From Cellulophaga sp. HaHa_2_95 (lineage in GTDB: Bacteria > Bacteroidota > Bacteroidia > Flavobacteriales > Flavobacteriaceae), in contig NZ_CP058988.1 of NCBI RefSeq assembly GCF_019278565.1, positions 1,550,001-1,614,000 on the forward strand: 64,000 bases of DNA, in the 5' to 3' direction. Below, piece after piece: positions 36,914 through 45,573 of the stretch. The first letter of the stretch is position 1, and each line of letters opens with the position of its first letter. The notes below the pieces were generated by a model. That model had not been told where the DNA came from and ran no database searches. It saw only the letters and a program-made list of their open reading frames with translations. The position numbers were made by a program, and so were the translations under genes.

Positions 36914-38241
36914 AAGCTTGTCGTTACTGTTTTAACTTCATGATGTTCAAATATATGACGCCCGTACCAAGCAATGTATATAAAGCACAGTAATGGTAAG
37001 ATAAAAGAAAAATTAACTTCTGATACGCCCAATATTCGTAAATCGGCGACACCATTACCTCCATAATCAATAATCATTCCTTGTGCTTTAGGCATTAAAG
37101 CACCACCTACGATGGCCATTATTAAGCCGGCAGAGCCAACTTTGGATTGTTCTTCGGTTAAGTCTTCTAGCGCTATGCCGTAGATTGTTGGGAACATTAA
37201 AGACATAAAAAAAGATAACGCTACTAGAAAATATAATCCTAAAACACCTTCAATAAACATAACGCCTGCAGCACAAGCAATTGCAAAAAGTGAAAAAAGC
37301 ATGAGTAATTTTCCAGCACTCGTAAATCGTAATAAATAGGTTCCTATAGCTCTACCAACGGTAAATAAAATAAAGGCTGCCATTTGATAATAACCAGCTG
37401 TAACAGCACTTATTTGTACGGCTTCTGCATACTGGTAGATATAGGTCCAGCACATAATTTGTGCGCCTACATATACTATTTGCGCTAAGACACCTAAAGC
37501 ATATTTTTTGTTTTTTAGAAGGGAGCTAAACGTTTTTCCAATGCTAGGCATTGCACCTTCATCTTTAGATTGAGGCATTTTGTTCATTAGAAAAAGAACA
37601 AAAATGCCTAGTAATACCAGGCCTAAAATTACATAGGGGTTTCGTATCACCAATAGATCAGAGGTGCGTATGAGTACTTTAGAAGCTTCTTCTAAAGCAC
37701 TAAAATCTGCAATATCATCTGATTGTAAATTTTTTAATACAAATTGTTGTGCCACAAACAATCCAGCAATCAACCCTATGGGGTTAAATGCTTGGGCTAA
37801 GTTTAACCGCTGTGTAGCTGTTCTTTTATCGCCCATGGCTAAAATATAAGGATTAGCGGCAGTTTCTAAAAAGGCTAAGCCAAAGGTTAATACATAAAGT
37901 CCAAGACAAAAGAACCAAAATTGTTCGGTAATGGCGGCGGGATAAAATAATAAAGCGCCGCCAGCATATAATCCTAGCCCTATTAAAATGCCAGTTTTGT
38001 AAGAGTATTTTCTCATAAACATTGCAGCAGGTAATGCCATACAGAAATAGCCGCCATAGAAAGCCATTTGTACCCATGCAGCTTGTGAGTTAGATAATTC
38101 AAGTACTTTTTTAAAAGCTTGTACCATGGGGTCTGTAACCGCATTTGCAAATCCCCATAAGGCAAATAAAGAGGTTACTAAAATGAAAGGTATTAGTACT
38201 TTCTTTGCTACTACTTTGGGTTTGTTAGCAATATTATTCAT
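36910..38241 (-). CDS. fucP: L-fucose:H+ symporter
   Basis: 443 residues with 12 predicted membrane helices. First helix IPFILVTSLFALWGFANAVT is followed by DPMVQAFKKVLELSNSQAAW, which is the FucP-type N-terminus (FALWG-x-x-N-x-x-x-D). FLETAANPYILAMG and FPTIYGIALEDLTEEQSKVG are also conserved. Position in a complete L-fucose catabolic operon, next to the mutarotase, strongly supports fucose uptake across the inner membrane. It is distinct from the GluP-like transporter at 25519, which sits with the galactose genes. Confidence 0.94.
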   Translation of the reverse strand: MNNIANKPKVVAKKVLIPFILVTSLFALWGFANAVTDPMVQAFKKVLELSNSQAAWVQMAFYGGYFCMALPAAMFMRKYSYKTGILIGLGLYAGGALLFYPAAITEQFWFFCLGLYVLTFGLAFLETAANPYILAMGDKRTATQRLNLAQAFNPIGLIAGLFVAQQFVLKNLQSDDIADFSALEEASKVLIRTSDLLVIRNPYVILGLVLLGIFVLFLMNKMPQSKDEGAMPSIGKTFSSLLKNKKYALGVLAQIVYVGAQIMCWTYIYQYAEAVQISAVTAGYYQMAAFILFTVGRAIGTYLLRFTSAGKLLMLFSLFAIACAAGVMFIEGVLGLYFLVALSFFMSLMFPTIYGIALEDLTEEQSKVGSAGLIMAIVGGALMPKAQGMIIDYGGNGVADLRILGVSEVNFSFILPLLCFIYIAWYGRHIFEHHEVKTVTTSL

Positions 38242-38289
38242 TTTTTAAGTTGAGTTTTTTTTAAAATAATGGCTTTAATTATTTGTTTG

Positions 38290-39081
38290 TTAACTTGTTA
38301 ATAAGGAGCGGTCTAAGTGCACGTAGCCCCCGTCTACAGTAATGAATTGTCCAGTAGTATGTGATGATTTATCAGAAATAACAAATAGACAGGTATCTGC
38401 TATTTCTTGCGGGGTGGTCATTCTATTTTCTAATGGAATCTTATCTACGATAGCTTTTAATTTTTCTTCTCCGTTTTCTAAAGTTTTTATCCAAGTATCA
38501 TAAGCTGGAGTCCAACTTTCTGCGATGATAATAGCGTTCACTCGGATATTATCTTTAATTAAATCTACCGCCCATTCTCGTGTTAAGCCTAAAACACCTC
38601 CTTTAGAAGCGGCATACCCAGATGTTGCTCCTTGTCCCGTAAGACTAACCTTAGATCCTATATTTAATATAGTGCCTTGTGCTTTTTTAATATAAGGAAG
38701 ACAAAATTTAGTCATTGCAAAAAAGCTTACTAAATTTAGTTTTAAAGACCACATAAAATCATCAATACTAGCATCTAAACCAACCCCGTCATTCACTCCA
38801 ATGTTGTTAATTAAGGCATCTATACGGCCATATTTTTCACCTATTTTTTTTGCTGCTGCTGCTACTTGCACAGGATCTGTCAAATCTGTTTTTACAAACA
38901 AAGCATCAATCCCCTTGTCTTGTAATTCTTTCTCATACCCAAACCCTCTATCATTTCTACAAACAATTACGGGTATGGCCCCTTCATTTGCTAAAGCCTG
39001 GACAATCGTTTCACCAATACTGCCTTTTAATCCTGCTGCACCCGTTACAACAACAATTTTATCTTTTAAATGTAAATCCAT
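38290..39081 (-). CDS. SDR oxidoreductase, probable L-fucose dehydrogenase
   Basis: 263 residues of classical short-chain dehydrogenase/reductase type. Cofactor motif VVVTGAAGLKGSIGETIV, a NNIGVNDG segment in place of NNAG, and the active-site block SLTGQGATSGYAASKG (Tyr-x-x-x-x-Lys context) are visible. It would oxidise L-fucose to L-fucono-lactone with NAD(P). Assignment to this step, rather than the 2-keto-3-deoxy-fuconate step, rests on its placement beside the lactonase gene (3 bp gap) and on its distinct Rossmann loop. The two SDR roles in the operon could be swapped. Cytosolic. Confidence 0.8.
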   Translation of the reverse strand: MDLHLKDKIVVVTGAAGLKGSIGETIVQALANEGAIPVIVCRNDRGFGYEKELQDKGIDALFVKTDLTDPVQVAAAAKKIGEKYGRIDALINNIGVNDGVGLDASIDDFMWSLKLNLVSFFAMTKFCLPYIKKAQGTILNIGSKVSLTGQGATSGYAASKGGVLGLTREWAVDLIKDNIRVNAIIIAESWTPAYDTWIKTLENGEEKLKAIVDKIPLENRMTTPQEIADTCLFVISDKSSHTTGQFITVDGGYVHLDRSLLTS

Positions 39082-39084
39082 AGC

Positions 39085-39912
39085 TTATAAATTGTAAAAT
39101 TTTATTGCATTTATACCCATGATATTCTGTTGTTCAGTAGGGCTGCATTTTGCAATAAAATCTGTGGTTAGTTTTTTTACTTTAGCAAAGTTTCCTGCAA
39201 CGAGGCATACGGGCCAATCAGACCCAAAAAGAATGCGATCAGGTCCAAAAGAATTGAACACTACATCCATATAAGGTTCAATCTGTGCTGTAGACCATGT
39301 CGTATAATCTGCTTCGGTGATCATTCCAGATAATTTGCAATAGACATTTTCATGTCTAGCAATTTCTTTGATTAATACAGCCCATCCATCAAAAAAGCCC
39401 TCTTTAATATAGGGCTTAGCCATATGGTCTATGACAAATTTCTGATGAGGAAATTTCTTTATGAATTCTAATGTGGCCCCAAGTTGATGTGGCAGAATTA
39501 AAAGATCATAGGTGTAATTATACTTTTCTAAGGCAGCGATTCCTCTTAGGAAATCTGGCTGTAACAAAAAATTAGGATTCAATTCGGCTTGCACAATATG
39601 CCTGAATCCTTTTAGTTTTTTTAGACTTGAATAAGCTTCTAGTTGTGCTTCTATATTAGCAGCGCTAAAATCTACCCAACCTACAACCCCTTTTATAAAT
39701 TGATGTTCATCGGATAACTTCAAAAGAAACTCCGTTTCTTCTCTACTTTGATCCGCTTGAACAGCGATACAGCCATCAATATTATTTTCTTGGTAGATTT
39801 TTTTTAAATCTTTTGGCAAAAAATCTCTCCGGATAGTAGACATCGTATCGTCTATCCAAGAATGCTTTTTTGCATCGTATACCCAGAAATGTTGATGGCT
39901 ATCAATGATCAT
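39085..39912 (-). CDS. Amidohydrolase, probable L-fuconolactonase
   Basis: 275 residues of the amidohydrolase-2 (COG3618) family. Metal-site start IIDSHQHFWVYDAKKHSWID, internal KGVVGWVDFSA, GFRHIVQAELNPNFL and HQKFVIDHMAKPYIK, and the late Asp motif FGSDWPVCLVAG are present. It hydrolyses L-fucono-1,5(1,4)-lactone to L-fuconate. Its start codon shares bases with the stop of the FAH-family gene (TAATG), so they are translationally coupled. The fucose context makes fuconolactone the best substrate; rhamnono- or galactonolactone would be the alternatives. Confidence 0.88.
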   Translation of the reverse strand: MIIDSHQHFWVYDAKKHSWIDDTMSTIRRDFLPKDLKKIYQENNIDGCIAVQADQSREETEFLLKLSDEHQFIKGVVGWVDFSAANIEAQLEAYSSLKKLKGFRHIVQAELNPNFLLQPDFLRGIAALEKYNYTYDLLILPHQLGATLEFIKKFPHQKFVIDHMAKPYIKEGFFDGWAVLIKEIARHENVYCKLSGMITEADYTTWSTAQIEPYMDVVFNSFGPDRILFGSDWPVCLVAGNFAKVKKLTTDFIAKCSPTEQQNIMGINAIKFYNL

Positions 39913-40769
39913 TACGCTTTGTAGTCAATTACGTTTTGTTTAGAAATTCCTAAACCTTCAATCCCTAATTCCATAACATCGCCATCCTTTAAATACATTG
40001 GTGGTGTTAAGCCTAAACCAACTCCAAACGGTGTTCCTGTAGAGATTACATCCCCAGGAAGTAAGGTCATAAATTGACTGATATAACTCACCACTTCTTG
40101 AATATTAAAAACAAAGTCTGATGTTGAACTATTCTGCATCATTTCTCCATTCAATTTTAACCATAGGTTTAAATTATTAGGATCTTTAATTTCATCTTTT
40201 GTAGCTATAAAAGGACCTAATGGCGCAAAGGTGTCACAACTTTTCCCTTTAACCCATTGTCCTTCTCTTTCTAATTGAAAAGCACGCTCGCTTATATCAT
40301 TATGTAATACATATCCAGCAACATAATCTAATGCATCTTCTTCAGAAACATAAGAAGCTTTTTTGCCGATGATAATTGCTAATTCTACTTCCCAATCAGA
40401 TTTTGTGCTGCCTTTAGGTAAGATAACGGTATCATTAGGACCAATGATAGAAGATGTAGCTTTAAAAAATAATACAGGCTCTTTCGGAATTTGCATTCCG
40501 CTTTCTGCCGCATGCTTTGCGTAATTTAAACCTACGCATACAATTTTTGATGGCCGGCAGAGCGGAGAACCTAAACGTGTTTCTTTGGCAACTAAAGCAC
40601 ATTTGCTTTCGTTATCATTTAACCAATTTTTTAAGCGTGCTATTCCATCTGATCCAAAAAATTGCTCTGTATAATCTTCGCCAAAACCAGAAACATCAAT
40701 CTTGTTTCCATTTGATAATTGTACTCCTGGCTTTTCATTATTTACTTCACCAAATCTTATAAGTTTCAT
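39912..40769 (-). CDS. Fumarylacetoacetate hydrolase family: 2,4-diketo-3-deoxy-L-fuconate hydrolase
   Basis: 285 residues. FAH-family core: CVGLNYAKHAAESGMQIP, a metal-binding EVELAIIIGKKA, GYVLHNDISERAFQLEREGQ, and the end block GDVISTGTPFGVGLG. In the non-phosphorylative fucose route this type splits 2,4-diketo-3-deoxy-L-fuconate into pyruvate and L-lactate. The presence of lldD at the operon's end fits this product pair. It is separated by 48 bp from the upstream SDR gene and overlaps the lactonase by one base. Cytosolic. Confidence 0.88.
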   Translation of the reverse strand: MKLIRFGEVNNEKPGVQLSNGNKIDVSGFGEDYTEQFFGSDGIARLKNWLNDNESKCALVAKETRLGSPLCRPSKIVCVGLNYAKHAAESGMQIPKEPVLFFKATSSIIGPNDTVILPKGSTKSDWEVELAIIIGKKASYVSEEDALDYVAGYVLHNDISERAFQLEREGQWVKGKSCDTFAPLGPFIATKDEIKDPNNLNLWLKLNGEMMQNSSTSDFVFNIQEVVSYISQFMTLLPGDVISTGTPFGVGLGLTPPMYLKDGDVMELGIEGLGISKQNVIDYKA

Positions 40770-40817
40770 TTTTTTTAATTTTTATGATTGTGTTTTTCTA
40801 TAAAACACAATAAATTA

Positions 40818-41594
40818 TTATCCGTTTAATTTTATAAACCCACCGTCTATAGGAAAGTTAGTACCCGTTACAAAAGAAGCTTCATCGGAACATAAATATA
40901 ATGCTAAATTGGCAACCTCTTCAGGCATTCCCATTCTGCCAATTGGTTGTGTTTGTGAAAGCTTTTCAAACATTTCTTCTTTATTGTCTGGGTAATTTTC
41001 GTTTATAAATCCATCTACAAAAGGAGTATGGATTCTTGCAGGAGAAATACAGTTACATCTAATGCCATCTTGAACATAGTCTTTTGCAATAGAATAAGTC
41101 ATGGTTAAGGCAGCGCCTTTAGACATAGAATAGGCAAACCTATCTGAAATACCTACTGATGATGCTATAGATGCCATGTTTATGATCACACCAGATTTAT
41201 TTTTTTTCATATGAGGAATAGTACTATAAATACAATTGTATACTCCTTTGACATTCACTTGGTAAACGCGATCAAATGCCTCCTCAGGAGTATTTTCAAC
41301 ATTACCAATATGGGCAATACCTGCATTGTTAATTAAAATATCAATTGAATAATTTTTGGCTATTTTATCAATAACCGCAATAACTTCCTTTTGATGTATT
41401 ACATTACATTGATGTACCGCAGCTTTTCCTCCGCTAGCTTCAATCTCTTTTTTTGTGAGCAGGGCATTTTCAATATGCAATTCTAGTATATGTACAAAAG
41501 CACCTTGTTCTGCTAATGTTTTAGCAATCGCTTTTCCAATACCACTTCCGCCACCTGTTATAATCGCCGTCTTCTTATCTAAATTAAATTTCAT
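40818..41594 (-). CDS. SDR oxidoreductase, probable 2-keto-3-deoxy-L-fuconate dehydrogenase
   Basis: 258 residues of classical SDR. TGGGSGIGKAIAKTLAEQGA (cofactor loop TGxxxGIG), NNAGIAH, active site block NMASIASSVGISDRFAYSMSKG with Ser, Tyr and Lys, and the end VTGTNFPIDGGF are present. It should oxidise the product of the neighbouring dehydratase to the 2,4-diketo acid, using NAD(P). Adjacent to the dehydratase with a TAATG overlap, which supports this step. Confidence 0.86.
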   Translation of the reverse strand: MKFNLDKKTAIITGGGSGIGKAIAKTLAEQGAFVHILELHIENALLTKKEIEASGGKAAVHQCNVIHQKEVIAVIDKIAKNYSIDILINNAGIAHIGNVENTPEEAFDRVYQVNVKGVYNCIYSTIPHMKKNKSGVIINMASIASSVGISDRFAYSMSKGAALTMTYSIAKDYVQDGIRCNCISPARIHTPFVDGFINENYPDNKEEMFEKLSQTQPIGRMGMPEEVANLALYLCSDEASFVTGTNFPIDGGFIKLNG

Positions 41595-42922
41595 TAAAGC
41601 GCTGTTTTTGTCGTTTCATTAGACCAAATTTTTCCATTAGGAAAACTATAGTCTTTTATAGATTCTTCTTTCATGGTAATGCTATAGCCTGATAATTTAG
41701 GAGGCATATAAGCACCATTTTTTAGGATTACAGGATCGTAAAAATGTTCGTGTAAGTGATCTACATATTCAATAATTCTATCGTCTAAACTGCCACTTAT
41801 CGCAATGTAATCAATCATTGATAGGTGCTGTACATATTCACACAGCCCTACACCGCCAGCATGTGGACATACTGGAATTTTAAATTTAGCAGCCATCAAC
41901 AAGATAGCCAATATCTCATTAACCCCGCCAACTCTACAGCTATCTATTTGGCAAATACCTATAGCATCAGCCTGCATGAGTTGTTTAAACATCACTCTAT
42001 TTTGACAATGTTCACCAGTAGCTACCAAAATTGGAGCAACGGCTTTTGCGATGGTAGCATGACCAAGAATATCATCTGGACTAGTAGGTTCTTCAATCCA
42101 CCAAGGATTAAATTTTTTCAATTGTGCCATGTTAGTGATGGCTTCGTCAACATCCCATTTCTGATTGGCATCCATCATTAATTTAAGGTCATCACCAATT
42201 TCTTCTCTTATGATCGCAGCTCTGCGCATATCATCTTGAAGGTCTGATCCTACCTTAATTTTCATATGTTTAAAGCCTGATGCTTTTGCTTCGCGGCATA
42301 AACGTCTCATTTTATCATCAGAATACCCTAACCATCCCGCCGATGTAGTGTAGGCAGGGTATCCATTTTCTTCTAGGTGGGCTATTCTTTCTTGTTTAGA
42401 GTCAGATTTATTTTTAAGAAGTGCTAAAGCTTCTTCAGGAGTGATAGCATCAGTGATATAGGTGAAATCTATACAGCTTACTAACTCTTCCGGACTCATA
42501 TCTGCTAGAAGTTTCCAAAGGGGTTTTTTCTCTACTTTGGCATATAAATCCCAAACAGCATTTACAATTGCCCCTGTGGCTAAATGTATCACTCCTTTTT
42601 CAGGACCTAGCCACCTTAATTGACTGTCGCCAGTAATCATCTTCCAAAATTCTCCCATGTTTTTGGTAAAGGATTCTAAAGATTTACCTTTTATTAAAGG
42701 AGCAATAGAATTAATTGCAGCAACACACAATTCATTTCCTCTTCCAATCGTAAACGTAAGTCCATGACCTTCGATACCTTCTGGATGATTTGTTTTTAAA
42801 ATCACATAGGCAGCTGAATAATCAGGATCAGGATTCATGGCGTCAGAGCCATCTAATGATTTGCTTGTGGGAAAACGAACATCTCTTGTTTCTATGTCCG
42901 TAATAAGTATAGGTGTAGCCAT
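41594..42922 (-). CDS. L-fuconate dehydratase (enolase superfamily)
   Basis: 442 residues. N-terminus ITDIETRDVRFPTSKSLDGS DAMNPDPDYSAAY is typical of fuconate dehydratase. Catalytic-barrel motifs: FKHMKIKVGSD with the K-x-K base, LMMDANQKWDVDEA, WWIEEPTSPDDI, ATGEHCQNRV and CPHAGGVGLCEYVQHL with the His base. It removes water from L-fuconate to give 2-keto-3-deoxy-L-fuconate. First gene of the minus-strand fucose operon; an inverted repeat containing a -7-like box lies just upstream of its ATG. Confidence 0.93.
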   Translation of the reverse strand: MATPILITDIETRDVRFPTSKSLDGSDAMNPDPDYSAAYVILKTNHPEGIEGHGLTFTIGRGNELCVAAINSIAPLIKGKSLESFTKNMGEFWKMITGDSQLRWLGPEKGVIHLATGAIVNAVWDLYAKVEKKPLWKLLADMSPEELVSCIDFTYITDAITPEEALALLKNKSDSKQERIAHLEENGYPAYTTSAGWLGYSDDKMRRLCREAKASGFKHMKIKVGSDLQDDMRRAAIIREEIGDDLKLMMDANQKWDVDEAITNMAQLKKFNPWWIEEPTSPDDILGHATIAKAVAPILVATGEHCQNRVMFKQLMQADAIGICQIDSCRVGGVNEILAILLMAAKFKIPVCPHAGGVGLCEYVQHLSMIDYIAISGSLDDRIIEYVDHLHEHFYDPVILKNGAYMPPKLSGYSITMKEESIKDYSFPNGKIWSNETTKTAL

Positions 42923-42925
42923 TTC

Positions 42926-42948
42926 AATTTTGCTTATGAAGCAAAATT
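42926..42948 (-). promoter_or_regulatory. Inverted repeat over the putative promoter of the fucose operon
   Basis: AATTTTGCTT (42926-42935), spacer ATG, AAGCAAAATT (42939-42948), a perfect 10-bp inverted repeat ending 4 bp before the dehydratase start. On the minus strand the distal edge reads TAATTTTG, a match to the TAnnTTTG -7 box. It is a candidate operator, perhaps for the AraC regulator next door. No clear -33 element was found. Confidence 0.55.
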
Positions 42949-42986
42949 AGGCGCCATGAGTTGCGAAAACCACCTAAAAAAACACT

Positions 42987-43880
42987 TTATTCAATACTTT
43001 TTTTGCCTTCTGTTTTATTTTTGCTGTAAAATTCTAGATAGGAAGAGGGAGAACTGTTTTTAAGAAGTTTAAATTGTCTATTGAAGTTAGAGATATTATT
43101 GAACCCACATAAATAGGCTATGGATGTGATACTTTCTTTATTTTCTATAAGTAACTTACATGCATAGCCTATTCGTATCTCATTGAGATATTTTGTGAAA
43201 GGTTTGCGATGTATTTTTTTAAAAAAGCGACTAAAGGCAGATTTGTTCATTCCTATATTCTCAGCAACATCTCCTGAGCTCATAGGAGTATTAAAATTTT
43301 GAAAAACGTATTCATAAATTTTATCCAATCGTTTGTTTTCTGTTTTGTGAAAACTGTTTAAGAAACCACTGCTGGATAACAGCGTGTAGTTGTTGTGTTT
43401 TGATAATTGATTGAGTATTTCTAGCAGCGAAATAATTTGGGTTGTATCATCTAATTTCGCTAGTGACTTTAGATTTTGGATTAATTTTTCACTTAGATTA
43501 TTAAACTTAATTCCACGAACGGCAAGATGTAAGAGGTCAGCAATTTGTTCCGTTTCAGGGACATTTAAAAATTTATCTCCTAGAAAATCTTTTTTAAAAT
43601 GAACAGAAATAGCTTCGGCTTTGAGTGTAGCATCGTTTTGAAAATATTTGTCTTCATTTAACCACATATGGGGCAGGTTTTTTCCAATTAAAACAACGTC
43701 ACCACTGTAAAATTTTTCGATACTATCTCCCACAAAACGCATTCCCGAACTTTTTTCAATAAACACAAGTTCAAGTTCTTCGTGATAGTGCCATACCTTT
43801 AAAAAGTTGTCATAAATACTATGTGATACGGTAAGTGATTTGTGCTCTTTGTTAGATCTGTTTAAAAAATGAAGCTTCAT
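42987..43880 (-). CDS. AraC-family transcriptional regulator
   Basis: 297 residues from the ATG at 43880 (MKLHFLNRSNKEHKS); an upstream in-frame ATG at 43901 adds 7 residues. An N-terminal cupin-like sensor contains WHYHEELELVFIEKSSGMRF and GDVVLIGKNLPHMWL. The C-terminal double helix-turn-helix (about 185-285) has NIGMNKSAFSRFFKKIHRKP and SITSIAYLCGFNNISNFNRQ. It lies just upstream of, and in the same direction as, the fucose operon and divergently from the plus-strand degradation genes. It is therefore the prime candidate regulator of fucose use. The inducer is inferred to be fucose or a pathway intermediate. Confidence 0.9.
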   Translation of the reverse strand: MKLHFLNRSNKEHKSLTVSHSIYDNFLKVWHYHEELELVFIEKSSGMRFVGDSIEKFYSGDVVLIGKNLPHMWLNEDKYFQNDATLKAEAISVHFKKDFLGDKFLNVPETEQIADLLHLAVRGIKFNNLSEKLIQNLKSLAKLDDTTQIISLLEILNQLSKHNNYTLLSSSGFLNSFHKTENKRLDKIYEYVFQNFNTPMSSGDVAENIGMNKSAFSRFFKKIHRKPFTKYLNEIRIGYACKLLIENKESITSIAYLCGFNNISNFNRQFKLLKNSSPSSYLEFYSKNKTEGKKSIE

Positions 43881-44237
43881 AAATAGTTCGCTTAAATTCA
43901 ATAATTCGTATCAAATAAACTTTAAAAGTATGAATAATTGATATATTTTAGGGTTTCAATTAAAAATTATTAAGGTGATAGGGCTGTTTTTTAAAAGGTA
44001 TCATTCAAAAAGTAGTCTTATTAAATTATGGAGATTTGTTGAATTCAATCGGACTTTTCTTAGCGTAATTTTGAGATAAAATCGCGCATAGAGGTATAAT
44101 TTATAGCTTTTGAATCATAATTAATACCCTAAATTTCTTTTTCATTTTATTATTGTTCAAGCTAAAAATTGCTTTAATCACATTATTTGAAACCACGATT
44201 AATTATAGCGAAAATTAGTCAATAACCAACTTGAATT
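43881..44237. promoter_or_regulatory. Divergent intergenic region between araC-type gene and the large plus-strand locus
   Basis: About 357 bp without a gene. It should carry promoters for both directions. A TAATTTTG -7-like box is present at 44066-44073, with TTTG at 44035-44038, but the 27-bp spacing is longer than the usual 19-21. No long repeat, RNA gene or conserved operator was recognised. Confidence 0.35.
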
Positions 44238-45569
44238 ATGAGCAAAAGAATTTTATTATGGTCAATCACAGCAGCTCTAGCAGGGTTCCTCTTTGGTTTT
44301 GATGTTGTCGTTATCTCTGGAGCAGATAAAAAATTACAACTTCTCTGGGAGTCATCAGATACCTTCCATGGTTGGGTGGTTATGGGTATGGCCCTTTGGG
44401 GTACTGTTGTTGGTGCAATTTTCGGTGGTTTTCCAACAAATAAATACGGGCGTAAAAATACGTTAATTGCCATTGGAGTTTTATTTGCGGTCTCTGCTGT
44501 AGGCTCAGCATTGTCTAATGATCCTTATGTATTTGCCTTATTTAGATTTATTGGTGGTATTGGTGTTGGTGCATCTACGATTGCTGCCCCAGCTTATATC
44601 TCAGAGATTGCTCCTGCCAAGGATAGAGGTAGGCTTGTAGCATTGTATCAGTTCAATATTGTATTTGGAATATTAATAGCTTTTTTATCTAATTATTTAT
44701 TGAGTAGTATAGGGGAAAATGCTTGGAGGTGGATGCTAGGTGTAGAAGCTATACCCGCAGTAGTATATATATTATTTGCAATAAAGGTTCCCAAAAGCCC
44801 TCGTTGGTTGTTATCAAAATCGAGAATTTCAGAAGCAAAAAAAGTATTACAAATAATAGACCCAAATGCAGATGTAGATGCTCAAATAGCAGCGATGAAT
44901 CAACACTCTGAGAAAAGTGATAAATCAGAGACTATTTTTATTAAAAAATATAGATTTCCATTAGTATTAGCCTTTATGATTGCTTTTTTCAATCAATTTT
45001 CAGGAATAAACGCCTTTCTATATTATGCTCCTAGAATCTTTGAAGAAGCTGGTTTAGGAGAGAGTACAGCACTATTAAGCAGTGTTGGTATTGGTGTTAC
45101 TAATTTAGTATTCACATTATTAGGTGTTTTTTTAATTGATAGAGTAGGACGAAAAACCTTAATGTATGTAGGTTCGGTGGGGTATATTATTTCATTAGGA
45201 CTTGTATCTGCAGCTTTCTTTTATAGTTGGACAGGGTTAGCAGTACCTATTTTCTTGTTTTTATTTATAGCAGCACATGCTATAGGGCAAGGTGCGGTAA
45301 TCTGGGTTTTTATTTCAGAAATTTTTCCAAATCACTTACGAGCATCGGGTCAGTCTTTTGGAAGTTCTGTGCATTGGATTTTAGCAGCGCTTATTCCTTC
45401 TTTAATACCTTACTTGTTTCAACATCCTATGGTGGGAGCAGGAGTCGTGTTTTTAATTTTTGCAGTAATGATGGTGTTCCAATTATTGTTTGTTATGTTC
45501 CTGATGCCAGAAACAAAAGGGAAAACTCTAGAAGAATTGGAAGTTGAAATTTTAAGAAAAAAAGAATAA
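44238..45569 (+). CDS. Sugar-porter family MFS transporter
   Basis: 443 residues with 12 predicted helices. Sugar-porter signatures: helix 1 GFLFGFDVVVISGADK, the loop GRKNTLIAIG, PAYISEIAPAKDRGRLVALYQ, the PKSPRWLLSKSR motif, the QFSGINAFLYYAPRIFEEAG block of helix 7, DRVGRKTLM and the final PETKGKTLEELE. It moves a monosaccharide across the inner membrane by proton symport or facilitated diffusion. It opens the plus-strand degradation locus and is not FucP-like, so it probably takes up another released sugar such as xylose, glucose or galactose. This is not decided by sequence. Confidence 0.92.
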   Translation: MSKRILLWSITAALAGFLFGFDVVVISGADKKLQLLWESSDTFHGWVVMGMALWGTVVGAIFGGFPTNKYGRKNTLIAIGVLFAVSAVGSALSNDPYVFALFRFIGGIGVGASTIAAPAYISEIAPAKDRGRLVALYQFNIVFGILIAFLSNYLLSSIGENAWRWMLGVEAIPAVVYILFAIKVPKSPRWLLSKSRISEAKKVLQIIDPNADVDAQIAAMNQHSEKSDKSETIFIKKYRFPLVLAFMIAFFNQFSGINAFLYYAPRIFEEAGLGESTALLSSVGIGVTNLVFTLLGVFLIDRVGRKTLMYVGSVGYIISLGLVSAAFFYSWTGLAVPIFLFLFIAAHAIGQGAVIWVFISEIFPNHLRASGQSFGSSVHWILAALIPSLIPYLFQHPMVGAGVVFLIFAVMMVFQLLFVMFLMPETKGKTLEELEVEILRKKE

Positions 45570-45573
45570 TAGC

